Assembly (NCBI GenBank): GCA_944387015.1
Contig: CALXDH010000009.1
Coordinates: 1 to 64,000, forward strand
Origin: an uncultured Oscillospiraceae bacterium
GTDB lineage: Bacteria > Bacillota > Clostridia > Oscillospirales > Oscillospiraceae
Length of the DNA: 64,000 nucleotides
Direction: 5' to 3'
Part shown: positions 26,767-35,555 of the stretch, one piece after another
Layout: each line of letters starts with the position of its first letter
Numbering within the stretch: position 1 is the stretch's first letter
Program-made: the position numbers and the translations under genes
Notes under the pieces: generated by a model
Told to the model about the DNA's origin: nothing
Database searches by the model: none
What the model saw: only the letters and a program-made list of their open reading frames with translations

Positions 26767-27328
26767 ATTCTGCGAACTTTGCCTTGTCCCGGTCGATCTG
26801 CTTTTGGTAGCGGTCGGCCTCGGAGAACACGCAGCCACAGTATTTCTGCATGTAAAAGCCCAATTCCCGGGCTCTCTGGTTCCCGGCCCGGAAATTGGGG
26901 CGAAAGTCCCGGTAGAGGAAGGTGACGCCGTACTGCTTGGCATAGCGCTCTGCCGCTTCGGCGATAGCCTCGTGATTTTGATAGGTGCTGGCCAGAAGTG
27001 TCGTGGTGAAGGCGGAGAAGCCATGCTCCGCGGCGTATTTGGCGGTGCCCTCCAGCCGGTGAGAATAACAGTAGGTGCAGCGGTGGTTGATGTCATCCGC
27101 CACCTGCCGGACAAATTCCCGCAGTCCGTAATCCTCCTGCACCCGGACCTCCATGCCGATGGTGGGGGCGTATTCCAGCAGGCAGTCCCGCCGGGCCTGG
27201 TATTCCTTCCAGGGGTGAATGTTGGGGTTGTACCAGAATGCCACCGGCTCAATGCCCTCTTCCCGCAGGGGATCGATGCAGCTCAAAGAGCAGGGAGCGC
27301 AGCAGCAGTGCAGCAAAACAGTTTCCAT
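26765..27328 (-). CDS. queH: Epoxyqueuosine reductase QueH
   Basis: Performs the last step of queuosine synthesis, reducing epoxyqueuosine in tRNA. QueH (formerly DUF208) is the cobalamin-independent replacement for QueG. The product is 187 residues. Its cysteine ligands are visible: HCCCAPC (residues 7-13), CTYC (84-87) and CGC within YMQKYCGCVFS near the C-terminus, fitting the Fe-S and metal sites of the family. It is a single gene with its own promoter. Confidence 0.95.
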   Translation of the reverse strand: METVLLHCCCAPCSLSCIDPLREEGIEPVAFWYNPNIHPWKEYQARRDCLLEYAPTIGMEVRVQEDYGLREFVRQVADDINHRCTYCYSHRLEGTAKYAAEHGFSAFTTTLLASTYQNHEAIAEAAERYAKQYGVTFLYRDFRPNFRAGNQRARELGFYMQKYCGCVFSEADRYQKQIDRDKAKFAE

Positions 27329-27359
27329 AGTCCTCGCCTCGTTTTCTTTGAATGGGTCA

Positions 27360-27387
27360 AGTATACCATAAAACTGCCAGAAGGCAA
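27360..27387 (-). promoter_or_regulatory. Promoter of queH
   Basis: Minus strand -35 TTGCCT and -10 TATACT with a 16-bp spacer, 32 bp before the start. Confidence 0.6.
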
Positions 27388-27444
27388 CCCTGGCAAAAAT
27401 GGGAACCTTAACATTTTCTTTACATTCTTTCGGAATATTGCCGA

Positions 27445-27473
27445 TTGCACATCTGACTGGAAAAGAGTATCAT
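27445..27473 (+). promoter_or_regulatory. Promoter of the activase/dehydratase pair
   Basis: -35 TTGCAC and -10 TATCAT with a 17-bp spacer, 76 bp before the TTG start. Confidence 0.65.
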
Positions 27474-27548
27474 ACCAATTAATGTGGTATCTTGTGGGTT
27501 CTGGGCAAAAACTGCCTGGTAACCGTTTTCCCAAAGGAGGAAAGAGCT

Positions 27549-30479
27549 TTGAAAGTAGGTCTCGACGTGGGGTCCACTACCATCAAATGTGTGGTTCTGG
27601 ATGACACGGGCAACATTGTATACAGTACATACGAACGGCATTTCAGCCATATTCTTGAGAAATCCGAAGAACTGCTGCGCCGGATGGCGGAGCGGTATGT
27701 TCCCGGCGGACGGGCGGAATTCGCCATCTCCGGCTCCGCCGGTATGGGCATGGCAGAGAGCGTGGGAGTCCCCTTCGTGCAGGAGGTGTTTGCCACCCGT
27801 GTGGCCGCCAACCGTCTGGTGCCCGGTACAGATGTCATCATCGAGCTGGGCGGTGAGGACGCCAAGATCCTGTTTTTGACCGGCGGAACGGAAGTGCGGA
27901 TGAATGGCTCCTGCGCCGGCGGTACCGGCGCTTTCATCGACCAGATGGCGACCCTTCTGAAGATGAGCGCCGACGAGATGGATGCAGCCGCCCAGAAGGC
28001 GGAAAAGACATACACCATCGCCTCCCGCTGCGGCGTGTTTGCCAAGAGCGACGTCCAGCCCCTCATCAACCAGGGTGCCCGGGCCGAGGACATTGCCGCC
28101 AGTATCTACCAGGCGGTGGTGAACCAGACCATCGCGGGCCTTGCCCAGGGCCGGCCCATCAAGGGCAACGTGCTCTATCTGGGCGGACCGCTGACCTTCT
28201 CCCGCTGCCTGCGGGAGAGCTTTGACCGCACCCTGGGCGTGACGGGTACCTGTCCGGAGAACAGTTTGCTGTTCGTGGCGCTGGGCGCGGCCTATTACTC
28301 CGACCAGAGTTTTGATCTGAAGGAAGTGGCGGACCACCTCCAGGAACGGGGGGCCTCGGAGACCTATCGTTCCCAGCCGCCGCTGTTTAACAGCGAGGAG
28401 GAATATCAGGCCTTCCGGGCACGGCACGCCAAGGCGGCGGTGCCCAGGGTGCCCTTCGGCGCGGACTATGCCGCCCCGGTGCACATCGGCATCGACTCCG
28501 GCTCTACCACGGTAAAAATGGTGGTCATCGACGAGCAGGCCCGGATCCTCTTCACGGATTACCGCCCCAACCTGGGCAACCCCGTGCCGCTGATCCGGGA
28601 GGTGCTCCAAAAGCTCTATACGGAGCATCCTGCCCTCCATGTAGCCTCCGTGACCACTACCGGCTACGGGGAGGACCTTGCCAAGGCCGCGTTCCATGCC
28701 GACTACGGCGTGGTGGAGACGGTGGCGCACTTTACCGCCGCCCGGCATTTCCTGCCCAACGTGGACTTCATCATCGACATCGGCGGCCAGGACATGAAGT
28801 GCTTCAAGATCGAGGATGGAGCCATCAGTAACATCTTCCTGAACGAGGCCTGCTCCTCCGGCTGCGGCAGCTTCCTGCAGACTTTCGCCCAGGCGCTGGG
28901 CTACGACGTCAAGGAGTTTGCAAAGCTGGGCCTTTTCGCAGACCGGCCGGTGGACCTGGGCAGCCGGTGCACCGTGTTCATGAACTCTTCCGTCAAGCAG
29001 GCCCAGAAGGACGGGGCCACCATTGAAAACATCTCCGCGGGCCTTTCCATCTCCGTGGTAAAAAACGCCATCTACAAGGTGATCCGGGCGTCCTCTCCCG
29101 AGGAGCTGGGCCGGAACATCGTGGTCCAGGGCGGCACGTTCTACAACGAGGCTGTCCTGCGGGCCTTTGAGAAGGAGATGGGGGTGGAGGTCATCCGCCC
29201 GGACATCGCCGGCCTCATGGGCGCTTACGGCGCCGCCCTGTTTGGGCAGAGCAAGGCCCAGAGCGGCCAGACCAGCACCCTGATCTCCCGGGAAGCACTG
29301 GAGACGTTCCACCATGAGACCCGCAGCGAGGTCTGCGGCCGCTGCGGCAATAACTGCCAGCTGACCATCAACACGTTTTCCGACGGCAGCACCTACATCA
29401 GCGGCAACCGCTGCGACCGGCCCATCACCGGCAAGGCCAACACCGGCGGCCGGAACCTGTATGAGTACAAGCGCAAGCTGATCCTGGGCTATAAGCCCGT
29501 CCCCGGCAAGCGGGGCAAGCTGGGGATCCCCCTGTGCCTGAACATGTGGGAGCTGCTGCCCTTCTGGCATACCTTCTTTACGAAGCTGGGCTTTGCGGTC
29601 TATCACAGCCCCTTCTCCAGCCGGGACCTGTATCTGAAAGGGCAGGGGACCATCCCCAGTGATACGGCCTGCTTCCCGGCCAAGCTGGCCCACGGCCATA
29701 TCCACTTCCTCTCCAAACTGGGACTGGATGCCATCTTCTATCCCTGCATGACCTACAATCTGGATGAAGGCTTGGGAGACAACAACTACAACTGCCCGGT
29801 GGTGGCGTATTATCCCGAGGTCATCGCCGGCAACTGCCCGGAGATCCAGGAGACCAAGTTCATCTATGACTACGTGGGTCTCCACCGGCCCAAGGACTTC
29901 ACCAAAAAGATCTTCACCATCCTGCGCAAGTATTTCCCCGACATCTCCAAGCAGGAGATCCGGGCCGCCGCCGACGCGGCCTATGCCGAGTACGCCCACC
30001 ACATGTCCCTCATCCGCAAGGAAGGGGAGCGGATCATGGATCAGGCCCGGTCGGAGGGCCGCCGGATCATCGTGCTGGCAGGCCGGCCCTATCATGTGGA
30101 CCCTGAGGTGAACCACGGCATCGATACCCTCATCACCCGCTTCGGCGCGGCGGTGGTGACGGAGGACTCTATTTCCAACCGGGTGGAGAAATTCCCCACC
30201 ACGGTCCTCAACCAGTGGACCTACCATGCCCGGCTGTACGCCGCGGCGAAATACTGCTGCGAGCACCGGGACATGGACCTGGTGCAGCTGGTGAGCTTCG
30301 GCTGCGGCGTGGACGCCATCACGTCCGACGAGACCCGGGAGATCTTGCAGGCAGGCGGAAAGCTCTATACCCAGCTGAAAATCGACGAGATCACCAACCT
30401 GGGTGCGGTGCGCATCCGGCTGAGAAGTTTGTTTGCCGCTCTGGACGAACAGGATGAGCGGCGGAAGAAGGAGGCGTGA
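27549..30479 (+). CDS. Double-domain acyl-CoA dehydratase activase-like protein (BadF/BcrA type with DUF2229)
   Basis: A 976-residue cytoplasmic Fe-S ATPase. Two ASKHA domains follow each other: GLDVGSTTIK (from residue 4) with GGEDAK and NGSCAGGTG near 118, then GIDSGSTTVK near 315 with GGQDMK and CSSGCGSF near 430. The Cys pairs fit the bridging [4Fe-4S] cluster of 2-hydroxyglutaryl-CoA dehydratase activators. After residue ~590 comes CGRCGNNC and a DUF2229 region related to dehydratase subunits (GTIPSDTACFPAKLAHGH). The role is presumably ATP-driven electron delivery to the partner encoded next, but the substrate is unknown. A classic activator is only ~260 residues. The TTG start at 27549 is chosen for its AGGAGG and family alignment. 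Confidence 0.88.
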   Translation: MKVGLDVGSTTIKCVVLDDTGNIVYSTYERHFSHILEKSEELLRRMAERYVPGGRAEFAISGSAGMGMAESVGVPFVQEVFATRVAANRLVPGTDVIIELGGEDAKILFLTGGTEVRMNGSCAGGTGAFIDQMATLLKMSADEMDAAAQKAEKTYTIASRCGVFAKSDVQPLINQGARAEDIAASIYQAVVNQTIAGLAQGRPIKGNVLYLGGPLTFSRCLRESFDRTLGVTGTCPENSLLFVALGAAYYSDQSFDLKEVADHLQERGASETYRSQPPLFNSEEEYQAFRARHAKAAVPRVPFGADYAAPVHIGIDSGSTTVKMVVIDEQARILFTDYRPNLGNPVPLIREVLQKLYTEHPALHVASVTTTGYGEDLAKAAFHADYGVVETVAHFTAARHFLPNVDFIIDIGGQDMKCFKIEDGAISNIFLNEACSSGCGSFLQTFAQALGYDVKEFAKLGLFADRPVDLGSRCTVFMNSSVKQAQKDGATIENISAGLSISVVKNAIYKVIRASSPEELGRNIVVQGGTFYNEAVLRAFEKEMGVEVIRPDIAGLMGAYGAALFGQSKAQSGQTSTLISREALETFHHETRSEVCGRCGNNCQLTINTFSDGSTYISGNRCDRPITGKANTGGRNLYEYKRKLILGYKPVPGKRGKLGIPLCLNMWELLPFWHTFFTKLGFAVYHSPFSSRDLYLKGQGTIPSDTACFPAKLAHGHIHFLSKLGLDAIFYPCMTYNLDEGLGDNNYNCPVVAYYPEVIAGNCPEIQETKFIYDYVGLHRPKDFTKKIFTILRKYFPDISKQEIRAAADAAYAEYAHHMSLIRKEGERIMDQARSEGRRIIVLAGRPYHVDPEVNHGIDTLITRFGAAVVTEDSISNRVEKFPTTVLNQWTYHARLYAAAKYCCEHRDMDLVQLVSFGCGVDAITSDETREILQAGGKLYTQLKIDEITNLGAVRIRLRSLFAALDEQDERRKKEA

Positions 30480-30484
30480 GTGCA

Positions 30485-31816
30485 ATGGAACTGGAATACA
30501 TGAACTACCCCAAATTCACGCCGGAGATGAAAAAGACCCACAAGATCCTGATCCCCAACATGGCGCCGGTGCAGTTCCGCATCCTGGCCGCTGTGATGGA
30601 GCAGGCGGGCTACACCTGTGAGCTGCTGGAAAACTGTGGCAGCCAGGTGTGTGAGCTGGGTCTCAAATATGTCCATAACGACACCTGTTATCCGGCCCTG
30701 CTGGTCATCGGACAGTTCCTGGATGCTCTGGGCTCCGGGAAATACGACCTGGACCACACCGCCCTCATCATCACCCAGACCGGCGGCGGCTGCCGGGCGT
30801 CCAACTACATCCATTTGCTGCGCAAGGCCCTGGTGAAGGCCGGATATCCCCAGGTACCGGTGGTGAGCCTGAACTTCTCCGGCTTGGAGAAGGACTCCGG
30901 CTTCCCCATGACGGTGCCGCTGATGCGCAAGCTTCTGGCCTGCATCTATTACGGCGATCTGCTGGTGACGCTTAAGGCCCAGACGGAGCCCTATGAGACC
31001 CACAAGGGCGATGCCGCTGCCTGCCAGGAGAAGTGGCTGGACACCATCTGCGGCTGGGTGCTTCAGGACAAAGGCTGGTCCGGCCGGGAGATCAAGGCCG
31101 CCATGCCCAAGATCGCGGCGGACTTTGCCGCCATCCCTGTTCATCGGGTCCCCAAGGTCAAGGTGGGCGTGGTCGGGGAGATCTACGTGAAGTATTCTCC
31201 TCTTGGCAACAACGATCTGGAGAAGTTCCTGGCCTCGCAGGACTGTGAGGTGAATCTGCCGGGTCTCATGGGCTTTGTGCAGTACTGCGCCTACAACCCC
31301 TCGGAGACCGCCCGTCTCTACGGCGGTACCTTCCTGGAAAAACATGCCTCCGATGTGATCCTCAAGTATATCGAGAGCATGGAGAGCGTGCTGATCCGGG
31401 TGCTGAAGGAAAATGGCTTCCATGCGCCGCTGCCCTTCCGGGAGCTGGTGAAGCTCACTGACGGTATCATCTCCACCGGCGACAAGATGGGTGAGGGCTG
31501 GCTCCTCACTGCTGAGATGATCGAACTGGTGCGGGCCGGATATGAGAATATCGTCTGCGCCCAGCCCTTCGGATGTTTGCCGAATCACATCTGCGGCAAG
31601 GGCATGATCAATAAGATCCGGGAATTGTATCCCCAGGCCAATATCACGCCCATCGACTACGATCCCAGTGCCACCCGGGTGAACCAGGAAAACCGCATCA
31701 AGCTGATGCTGGCGGTGGCCCGGGAACGTCTGGCGGAAAAGAACGCGGATGCCCAGGCAGCAGAACTTTCTCCGGAAAAAGATACGCAGCCGTCCGATGC
31801 GGCGGTGCCTGTTTAA
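30485..31816 (+). CDS. 2-hydroxyacyl-CoA dehydratase-like (HgdB/DCCP-type) protein
   Basis: A 443-residue protein related to the HgdB/DUF2229 fold. Cysteines likely to bind a cluster are seen in ELLENCGSQVCELG and HNDTCYPALLV, with GGGCRASNY and FGCLPNHICGKGM further on. Relatives bind [4Fe-4S] or double-cubane [8Fe-9S] clusters. Dehydration of a 2-hydroxyacyl-CoA is possible, but so is another low-potential reduction. It starts 5 bp after the activase stop, with AAGGAGG inside the end of that gene, so the pair should be made in fixed ratio. In many clostridia I believe the same regions form one protein of about 1420 residues. Here they are split in two. The tail from ~420 is a disordered, acidic extension. 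Confidence 0.85.
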   Translation: MELEYMNYPKFTPEMKKTHKILIPNMAPVQFRILAAVMEQAGYTCELLENCGSQVCELGLKYVHNDTCYPALLVIGQFLDALGSGKYDLDHTALIITQTGGGCRASNYIHLLRKALVKAGYPQVPVVSLNFSGLEKDSGFPMTVPLMRKLLACIYYGDLLVTLKAQTEPYETHKGDAAACQEKWLDTICGWVLQDKGWSGREIKAAMPKIAADFAAIPVHRVPKVKVGVVGEIYVKYSPLGNNDLEKFLASQDCEVNLPGLMGFVQYCAYNPSETARLYGGTFLEKHASDVILKYIESMESVLIRVLKENGFHAPLPFRELVKLTDGIISTGDKMGEGWLLTAEMIELVRAGYENIVCAQPFGCLPNHICGKGMINKIRELYPQANITPIDYDPSATRVNQENRIKLMLAVARERLAEKNADAQAAELSPEKDTQPSDAAVPV

Positions 31817-31826
31817 GAGCATTATG

Positions 31827-31862
31827 AAAGCGGCAGACCCTGCGGGGCCTGCCGCTTTTGTG
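31827..31862 (+). terminator. Terminator of the activase/dehydratase pair
   Basis: A 10-bp stem AAAGCGGCAG/CTGCCGCTTT with a 12-nt loop, followed by TGTG. Confidence 0.7.
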
Positions 31863-31892
31863 TGCCCTGGAAGCACTTCCAGTATTTGTGGC

Positions 31893-31921
31893 TTGAGATG
31901 CCATGGATGTCCCGGTAAAAT
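31893..31921 (+). promoter_or_regulatory. Promoter of the GH18-SLH gene
   Basis: -35 TTGAGA and -10 TAAAAT with a 17-bp spacer. Confidence 0.6.
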
Positions 31922-31984
31922 GGAGTACAAAGAGCGCATGCTGTGCCATGTGACACCAACAACCAGAAAAGGAGCGTTTTGAAA

Positions 31985-33712
31985 GTGCGAACGATATTCA
32001 AACGCGCCGCTGCCGGTCTGGCTGCGATGTGCCTGACATTGCTGGCGCTGAGCATTCCCACGGAGGCCGGACGGGAGCGCGATACATATGATTTCAACGG
32101 GGAAGTGGTGGGTTATTATGCCGGCTGGTCTGCCTATCAGGGGTTCACGCCCGACCAGATCCCGGCGGAAGAGCTGACTCAGATCAATTACGCCTTTGCC
32201 CAGATCGACCCAGACAGCGGGACCATTTTGCTGGAGGATGCGGCCCAGGATAAAAAGAATCTGGCGGCGCTGCGGAAGCTGCGGACCCGGAATCCCCAGC
32301 TCAAGCTGCTGATTTCAGTGGGTGGCTGGTCGGACTCCAAGTATTTTTCCGATGTTGCTTCTACCAAAGCCCGTCGGGAGACCTTTGCCGCCAGCTGTGC
32401 GGCATTTGTATCAGAGCATGGGCTGGATGGCGTGGACCTGGACTGGGAGTACCCGGTCTCCGGCGGTGCCCCCGGCACCATCCACCGCCCCGCAGACAAG
32501 GAGAATTTCACATTGCTGCTTCAGGAACTGCGTAGCCAGCTGGACCGACAGGGCCGCAGGGATGGCAAAACCTATTCCCTGACGATTGCAGGCGCCGCCG
32601 GTGCCTGGTATCTCAACCAGATCGAGGCGGTGAAGGTGGCAGACATTGTGGACCATATTTTCCTCATGGGATATGACCTCCACGGGACCTGGGATACGTA
32701 TGCAGATCTTAATGCCCCGCTGTACACGCCCTCTGCTGCTTCCCCCCAGAGTAAAACCAGCATTTCTTCCTGTGTCCAGTCCTATTTGAACAAGGGGATC
32801 CCGGCGGAGAAAATCGTGCTGGGAATGCCCCTTTACGGGTACGCCTACCAGGGAGTCAGCAGCAAAAACAACGGCCTGTACAGCACATATACTTCCGCAA
32901 GATCCGTCAGCTATAAAACCATCAAAAATTCGTATTTGAACCAGAGCACTTATCGCCAGCTGCGGCATGAGGAGGCGCAGGTTCCGTATCTCTATGGAAA
33001 GAACACCTTCATCTCCTACGACGACGTGACCTCCATTACTGCCAAAGCGGAACTGGCCCGGTCCCTGGGGCTGGGCGGCATTGGTTTTTGGGAGATCTCC
33101 CAGGATGATGGGGGAGAACTGATTTCCGCTGCCGGAGCGGTGATGCGCAATACCTGGGACAATCCTTTCCGGGATGTAAAATCGGACGCTTGGTACGAAG
33201 ATGCGGTACGATACGTCTATGAAAACGGGATGATGCAGGGGACCTCCGCCACGACCTTTTCTCCGGCGACTGCCTCCAGCCGCGGAATGATCGCCGCGAT
33301 TCTCCATCGGCTGGAGGGAAGTCCCAAAGCCGGGACAACGCCGTTTTCGGATGTAGAACCGGATGCCTACTGCGCTGACGCTGCAGCCTGGGCTGCAAAA
33401 GAGGGAATCATTCAGGGATATGAGGACGGTACGTTCCGTCCTGGTGTACCCATCACCCGCCAGCAGCTGGCGGCCATGCTCTTCCGCTATGCCGTATGGA
33501 TGGGAGAAGAGGGGACCGGTCGGGCGGATCTGTCCGGTTATCAGGATAGCCATCTGGTGGAACCCTATGCCCAAGAGGCTATGAAGTGGGCGGTGGATAC
33601 CGGTCTGCTCCAGGGTCGGGCAGACGGCCGTCTGGACCCGGGCGGATACGCTACCCGGGCGCAGCTTGCAGTGATTCTCCAGCGATTCTGCAATTCCGTG
33701 GGTAAGGGATGA
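31985..33712 (+). CDS. Secreted glycoside hydrolase family 18 enzyme with SLH repeats
   Basis: A 575-residue surface enzyme. A signal peptide (residues ~1-28, ending near PTEAG) is followed by a GH18 barrel from ~38 to 385. The catalytic motif DGVDLDWE is at residues 148-155, with Glu155 as the acid, preceded by LLISVGGWSDS. From ~394 come three SLH repeats (NPFRDVKSDAWYEDAV, TPFSDVEPDAYCADAA, LSGYQDSHLVEPYAQEA), which would tether it to the cell wall. Likely substrates are chitin-like or GlcNAc-containing glycans, including host or wall glycans. A lysin-type role is not excluded. The start is uncertain: GTG at 31985 or TTG at 31979 are both behind AAAAGGAG. Confidence 0.9.
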   Translation: MRTIFKRAAAGLAAMCLTLLALSIPTEAGRERDTYDFNGEVVGYYAGWSAYQGFTPDQIPAEELTQINYAFAQIDPDSGTILLEDAAQDKKNLAALRKLRTRNPQLKLLISVGGWSDSKYFSDVASTKARRETFAASCAAFVSEHGLDGVDLDWEYPVSGGAPGTIHRPADKENFTLLLQELRSQLDRQGRRDGKTYSLTIAGAAGAWYLNQIEAVKVADIVDHIFLMGYDLHGTWDTYADLNAPLYTPSAASPQSKTSISSCVQSYLNKGIPAEKIVLGMPLYGYAYQGVSSKNNGLYSTYTSARSVSYKTIKNSYLNQSTYRQLRHEEAQVPYLYGKNTFISYDDVTSITAKAELARSLGLGGIGFWEISQDDGGELISAAGAVMRNTWDNPFRDVKSDAWYEDAVRYVYENGMMQGTSATTFSPATASSRGMIAAILHRLEGSPKAGTTPFSDVEPDAYCADAAAWAAKEGIIQGYEDGTFRPGVPITRQQLAAMLFRYAVWMGEEGTGRADLSGYQDSHLVEPYAQEAMKWAVDTGLLQGRADGRLDPGGYATRAQLAVILQRFCNSVGKG

Positions 33713-33718
33713 CACGCG

Positions 33719-33922
33719 GTGCGGCTGATGACCTGCGGGTACCGGCCGGAGAAGGGCTGCGACCTCTTTGAGGAGGGGCTGCGCCGGTATTGCCGCCACT
33801 CCTATCTACGGTATCTGGGAAGCCACGCTGAGCGGCACCTGTGGTACGACACCGTCTTCATGTTACCGGATAAGGAAGCCCGTACCCGGGCCTTTGCCCG
33901 GCAGCTGCTGCAAATGCTGTGA
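33719..33922 (+). CDS. Small hypothetical protein
   Basis: A 67-residue frame (ATG at 33728 or GTG at 33719) with a cysteine pair and an aromatic, basic make-up (RRYCRHSYLRYLG). It fills the space between the GH18 gene and a GC hairpin, uses codons like its neighbours, and starts 6 bp after the GH18 stop. No clear ribosome site is visible and I do not recognise the family, so it is only a probable gene. Confidence 0.45.
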   Translation: MRLMTCGYRPEKGCDLFEEGLRRYCRHSYLRYLGSHAERHLWYDTVFMLPDKEARTRAFARQLLQML

Positions 33923-33925
33923 AAA

Positions 33926-33953
33926 CGCCCCCGGCACCTCTGTGCCGGGGGCG
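33926..33953 (+). terminator. GC-rich hairpin after the small hypothetical gene
   Basis: A 12-bp perfect stem CGCCCCCGGCAC/GTGCCGGGGGCG with a 4-nt loop, starting 3 bp after the stop codon. It lacks a T-run, so its action as a terminator is uncertain. Confidence 0.45.
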
Positions 33954-34000
33954 CTGTGCGTCTGGACGGTGTGAAAGGCCGGTTCCGCCGGAGAAAGGAA

Positions 34001-34030
34001 TTGACGAACTCACCTGCAGCGAGGTATAAT
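34001..34030 (+). promoter_or_regulatory. Promoter of the methyltransferase gene
   Basis: -35 TTGACG and consensus -10 TATAAT with an 18-bp spacer. Confidence 0.75.
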
Positions 34031-34071
34031 ATAATGTATTTTTATGTAGACAGCACAATGGAGGAATGGCT

Positions 34072-34935
34072 ATGTGGATCGCGGAGGATTGGAAGGACTA
34101 CGAGCTTCTGGACTGCGGCGGCGGAGAAAAACTGGAACGCTGGGACAAGCAGTTCCTGGTGCGGCCGGACCCGCAGGCGATCTGGGAGACGCCCCGGAAG
34201 AATCCGGCCTGGAAGCGGGCAAACGCCCGGTATCTGCGCAGCCAGACCGGCGGCGGACACTGGGAGAAGAAAACGCTGCCGGAGAGCTGGAAGGTCCATT
34301 ATAAGGATCTGACTTTCCAGGTCAAGCCCATGAATTTCAAGCATACGGGCCTCTTCCCGGAGCAGGCGGTGAACTGGGACTTCGCCATGGAGAAGATCCG
34401 CTCCGCCGGGCGGCCCATCCGTGTGCTGAATCTCTTTGCCTATACCGGCGGCGCCACGGTGGCCTGCGCCAAGGCGGGAGCCAGCGTGTGTCATGTGGAT
34501 GCGGCCAAGGGCATGGTGGCCTGGGCCAAGGAAAATGCCAAGCTCTCCGGCCTGGAGGATGCTCCCATCCGCTGGATCGTGGATGACTGCGCCAAGTTTG
34601 TGGAGCGGGAGATCCGCCGGGGCAAAACGTATGACGCCATCATCATGGACCCGCCCAGCTATGGCCGGGGGCCCGGCGGAGAGGTCTGGAAGCTGGAGGA
34701 CAACCTCTACGGCTTTGTCAAGCTGTGCGCCAATGTCCTCTCGGACAAGCCCCTTTTCGTGCTGATCAACTCCTATACCACGGGTCTGGCGCCCTCGGTC
34801 CTGGGGTATCTGCTGCATCTGCTGGTAGCTGAGAAGTACGGCGGCAGATGTACCTGGGACGAGTTGGGTCTGCCTGTTACGGAGACCGGTATGGCCCTGC
34901 CCTGCGGTGCTACCGGCCGCTGGATGAGCGAGTGA
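34072..34935 (+). CDS. Class I SAM-dependent methyltransferase (RlmI-like)
   Basis: A 287-residue enzyme with the SAM-binding motif I LNLFAYTGGATVACA (about residues 120-135) and motif IV DPPSYGRGPGG near 195, as in 23S rRNA m5C methyltransferases of the RlmI/RlmK group. It lacks an N-terminal PUA domain, which separates it from full RlmI. The likely substrate is rRNA, but this is inference. The start at 34072 has GGAGG at 7 bp. An ATG two codons upstream is less well placed. Confidence 0.85.
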   Translation: MWIAEDWKDYELLDCGGGEKLERWDKQFLVRPDPQAIWETPRKNPAWKRANARYLRSQTGGGHWEKKTLPESWKVHYKDLTFQVKPMNFKHTGLFPEQAVNWDFAMEKIRSAGRPIRVLNLFAYTGGATVACAKAGASVCHVDAAKGMVAWAKENAKLSGLEDAPIRWIVDDCAKFVEREIRRGKTYDAIIMDPPSYGRGPGGEVWKLEDNLYGFVKLCANVLSDKPLFVLINSYTTGLAPSVLGYLLHLLVAEKYGGRCTWDELGLPVTETGMALPCGATGRWMSE

Positions 34936-34940
34936 TTCCT

Positions 34941-35546
34941 ATGGGGCGCACAGAGGCTTATCTTGTGACCATGCTGGCGGGGGCCCTTCCGGCCCTGGCG
35001 GTATTCGGGTGCCTGCATTTCCGGAAAAAGCGCCGTCTTGCGGCGGGAACGAGCGTTTCAGCACTGCGAAGCACGGCGGAGGCTCTCTTCTGGATGTTCT
35101 GCGGCGGCATGGCAGCGGTGACGCTGACGCCCCGGTGGGTGGTCTGGTCGGTGGTGGATGTGCTCCACGGATATGGCTGGAACGGGGCCGGGTATCCCTT
35201 TTTTGAATGGGGAACGGTGAATCTGATCCCCTTTCAGACCTTTGCTCTGGACGGCCACTCTCTGTACATTCTAGCGGGCAATGTTGTGATGTTCCTGCCT
35301 TTCGGTTTTTTCCCCGGTCTGCTGCGCAGCAGATGCAGCTGGAGATGGGCCCTGGCGGAGGGACTGTGCATCACCCTGGGAATCGAGTGCTGGCAGCTTT
35401 TGATCGGCCGGGCCTTTGACGTGGACGACCTCTTATTGAATACGCTGGGTGTTCTCTGCGGCTATGGACTGGCGCGGCTGCTGGACCGGCTGGCTCCGGG
35501 ATTTGTACAGCGGTTTCGCCCGCAGAGCGATCTTCATGAAAAGTGA
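34941..35546 (+). CDS. VanZ-like family membrane protein
   Basis: A 201-residue protein with about five hydrophobic helices. The VanZ signature is present: NLIPFQTFALDGHSLYILAG, VVMFLPFGFFPGLL, and RAFDVDDLLLNTLGVLCGY at the end. VanZ proteins can reduce teicoplanin binding, but most VanZ-like genes are not part of van clusters and have no proven resistance role. It starts 5 bp after the methyltransferase and is followed 9 bp later by ecfA1. Confidence 0.9.
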   Translation: MGRTEAYLVTMLAGALPALAVFGCLHFRKKRRLAAGTSVSALRSTAEALFWMFCGGMAAVTLTPRWVVWSVVDVLHGYGWNGAGYPFFEWGTVNLIPFQTFALDGHSLYILAGNVVMFLPFGFFPGLLRSRCSWRWALAEGLCITLGIECWQLLIGRAFDVDDLLLNTLGVLCGYGLARLLDRLAPGFVQRFRPQSDLHEK

Positions 35547-35555
35547 GAAGAGACC

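Noticed and set aside
33926..33953. Strong intrinsic terminator after the small hypothetical gene
   Set aside because: The stem is excellent but no T-run follows; kept only as a low-confidence hairpin.
34941..35546. Teicoplanin-resistance VanZ
   Set aside because: No other van genes are nearby, and VanZ-like proteins are widespread without a resistance role.
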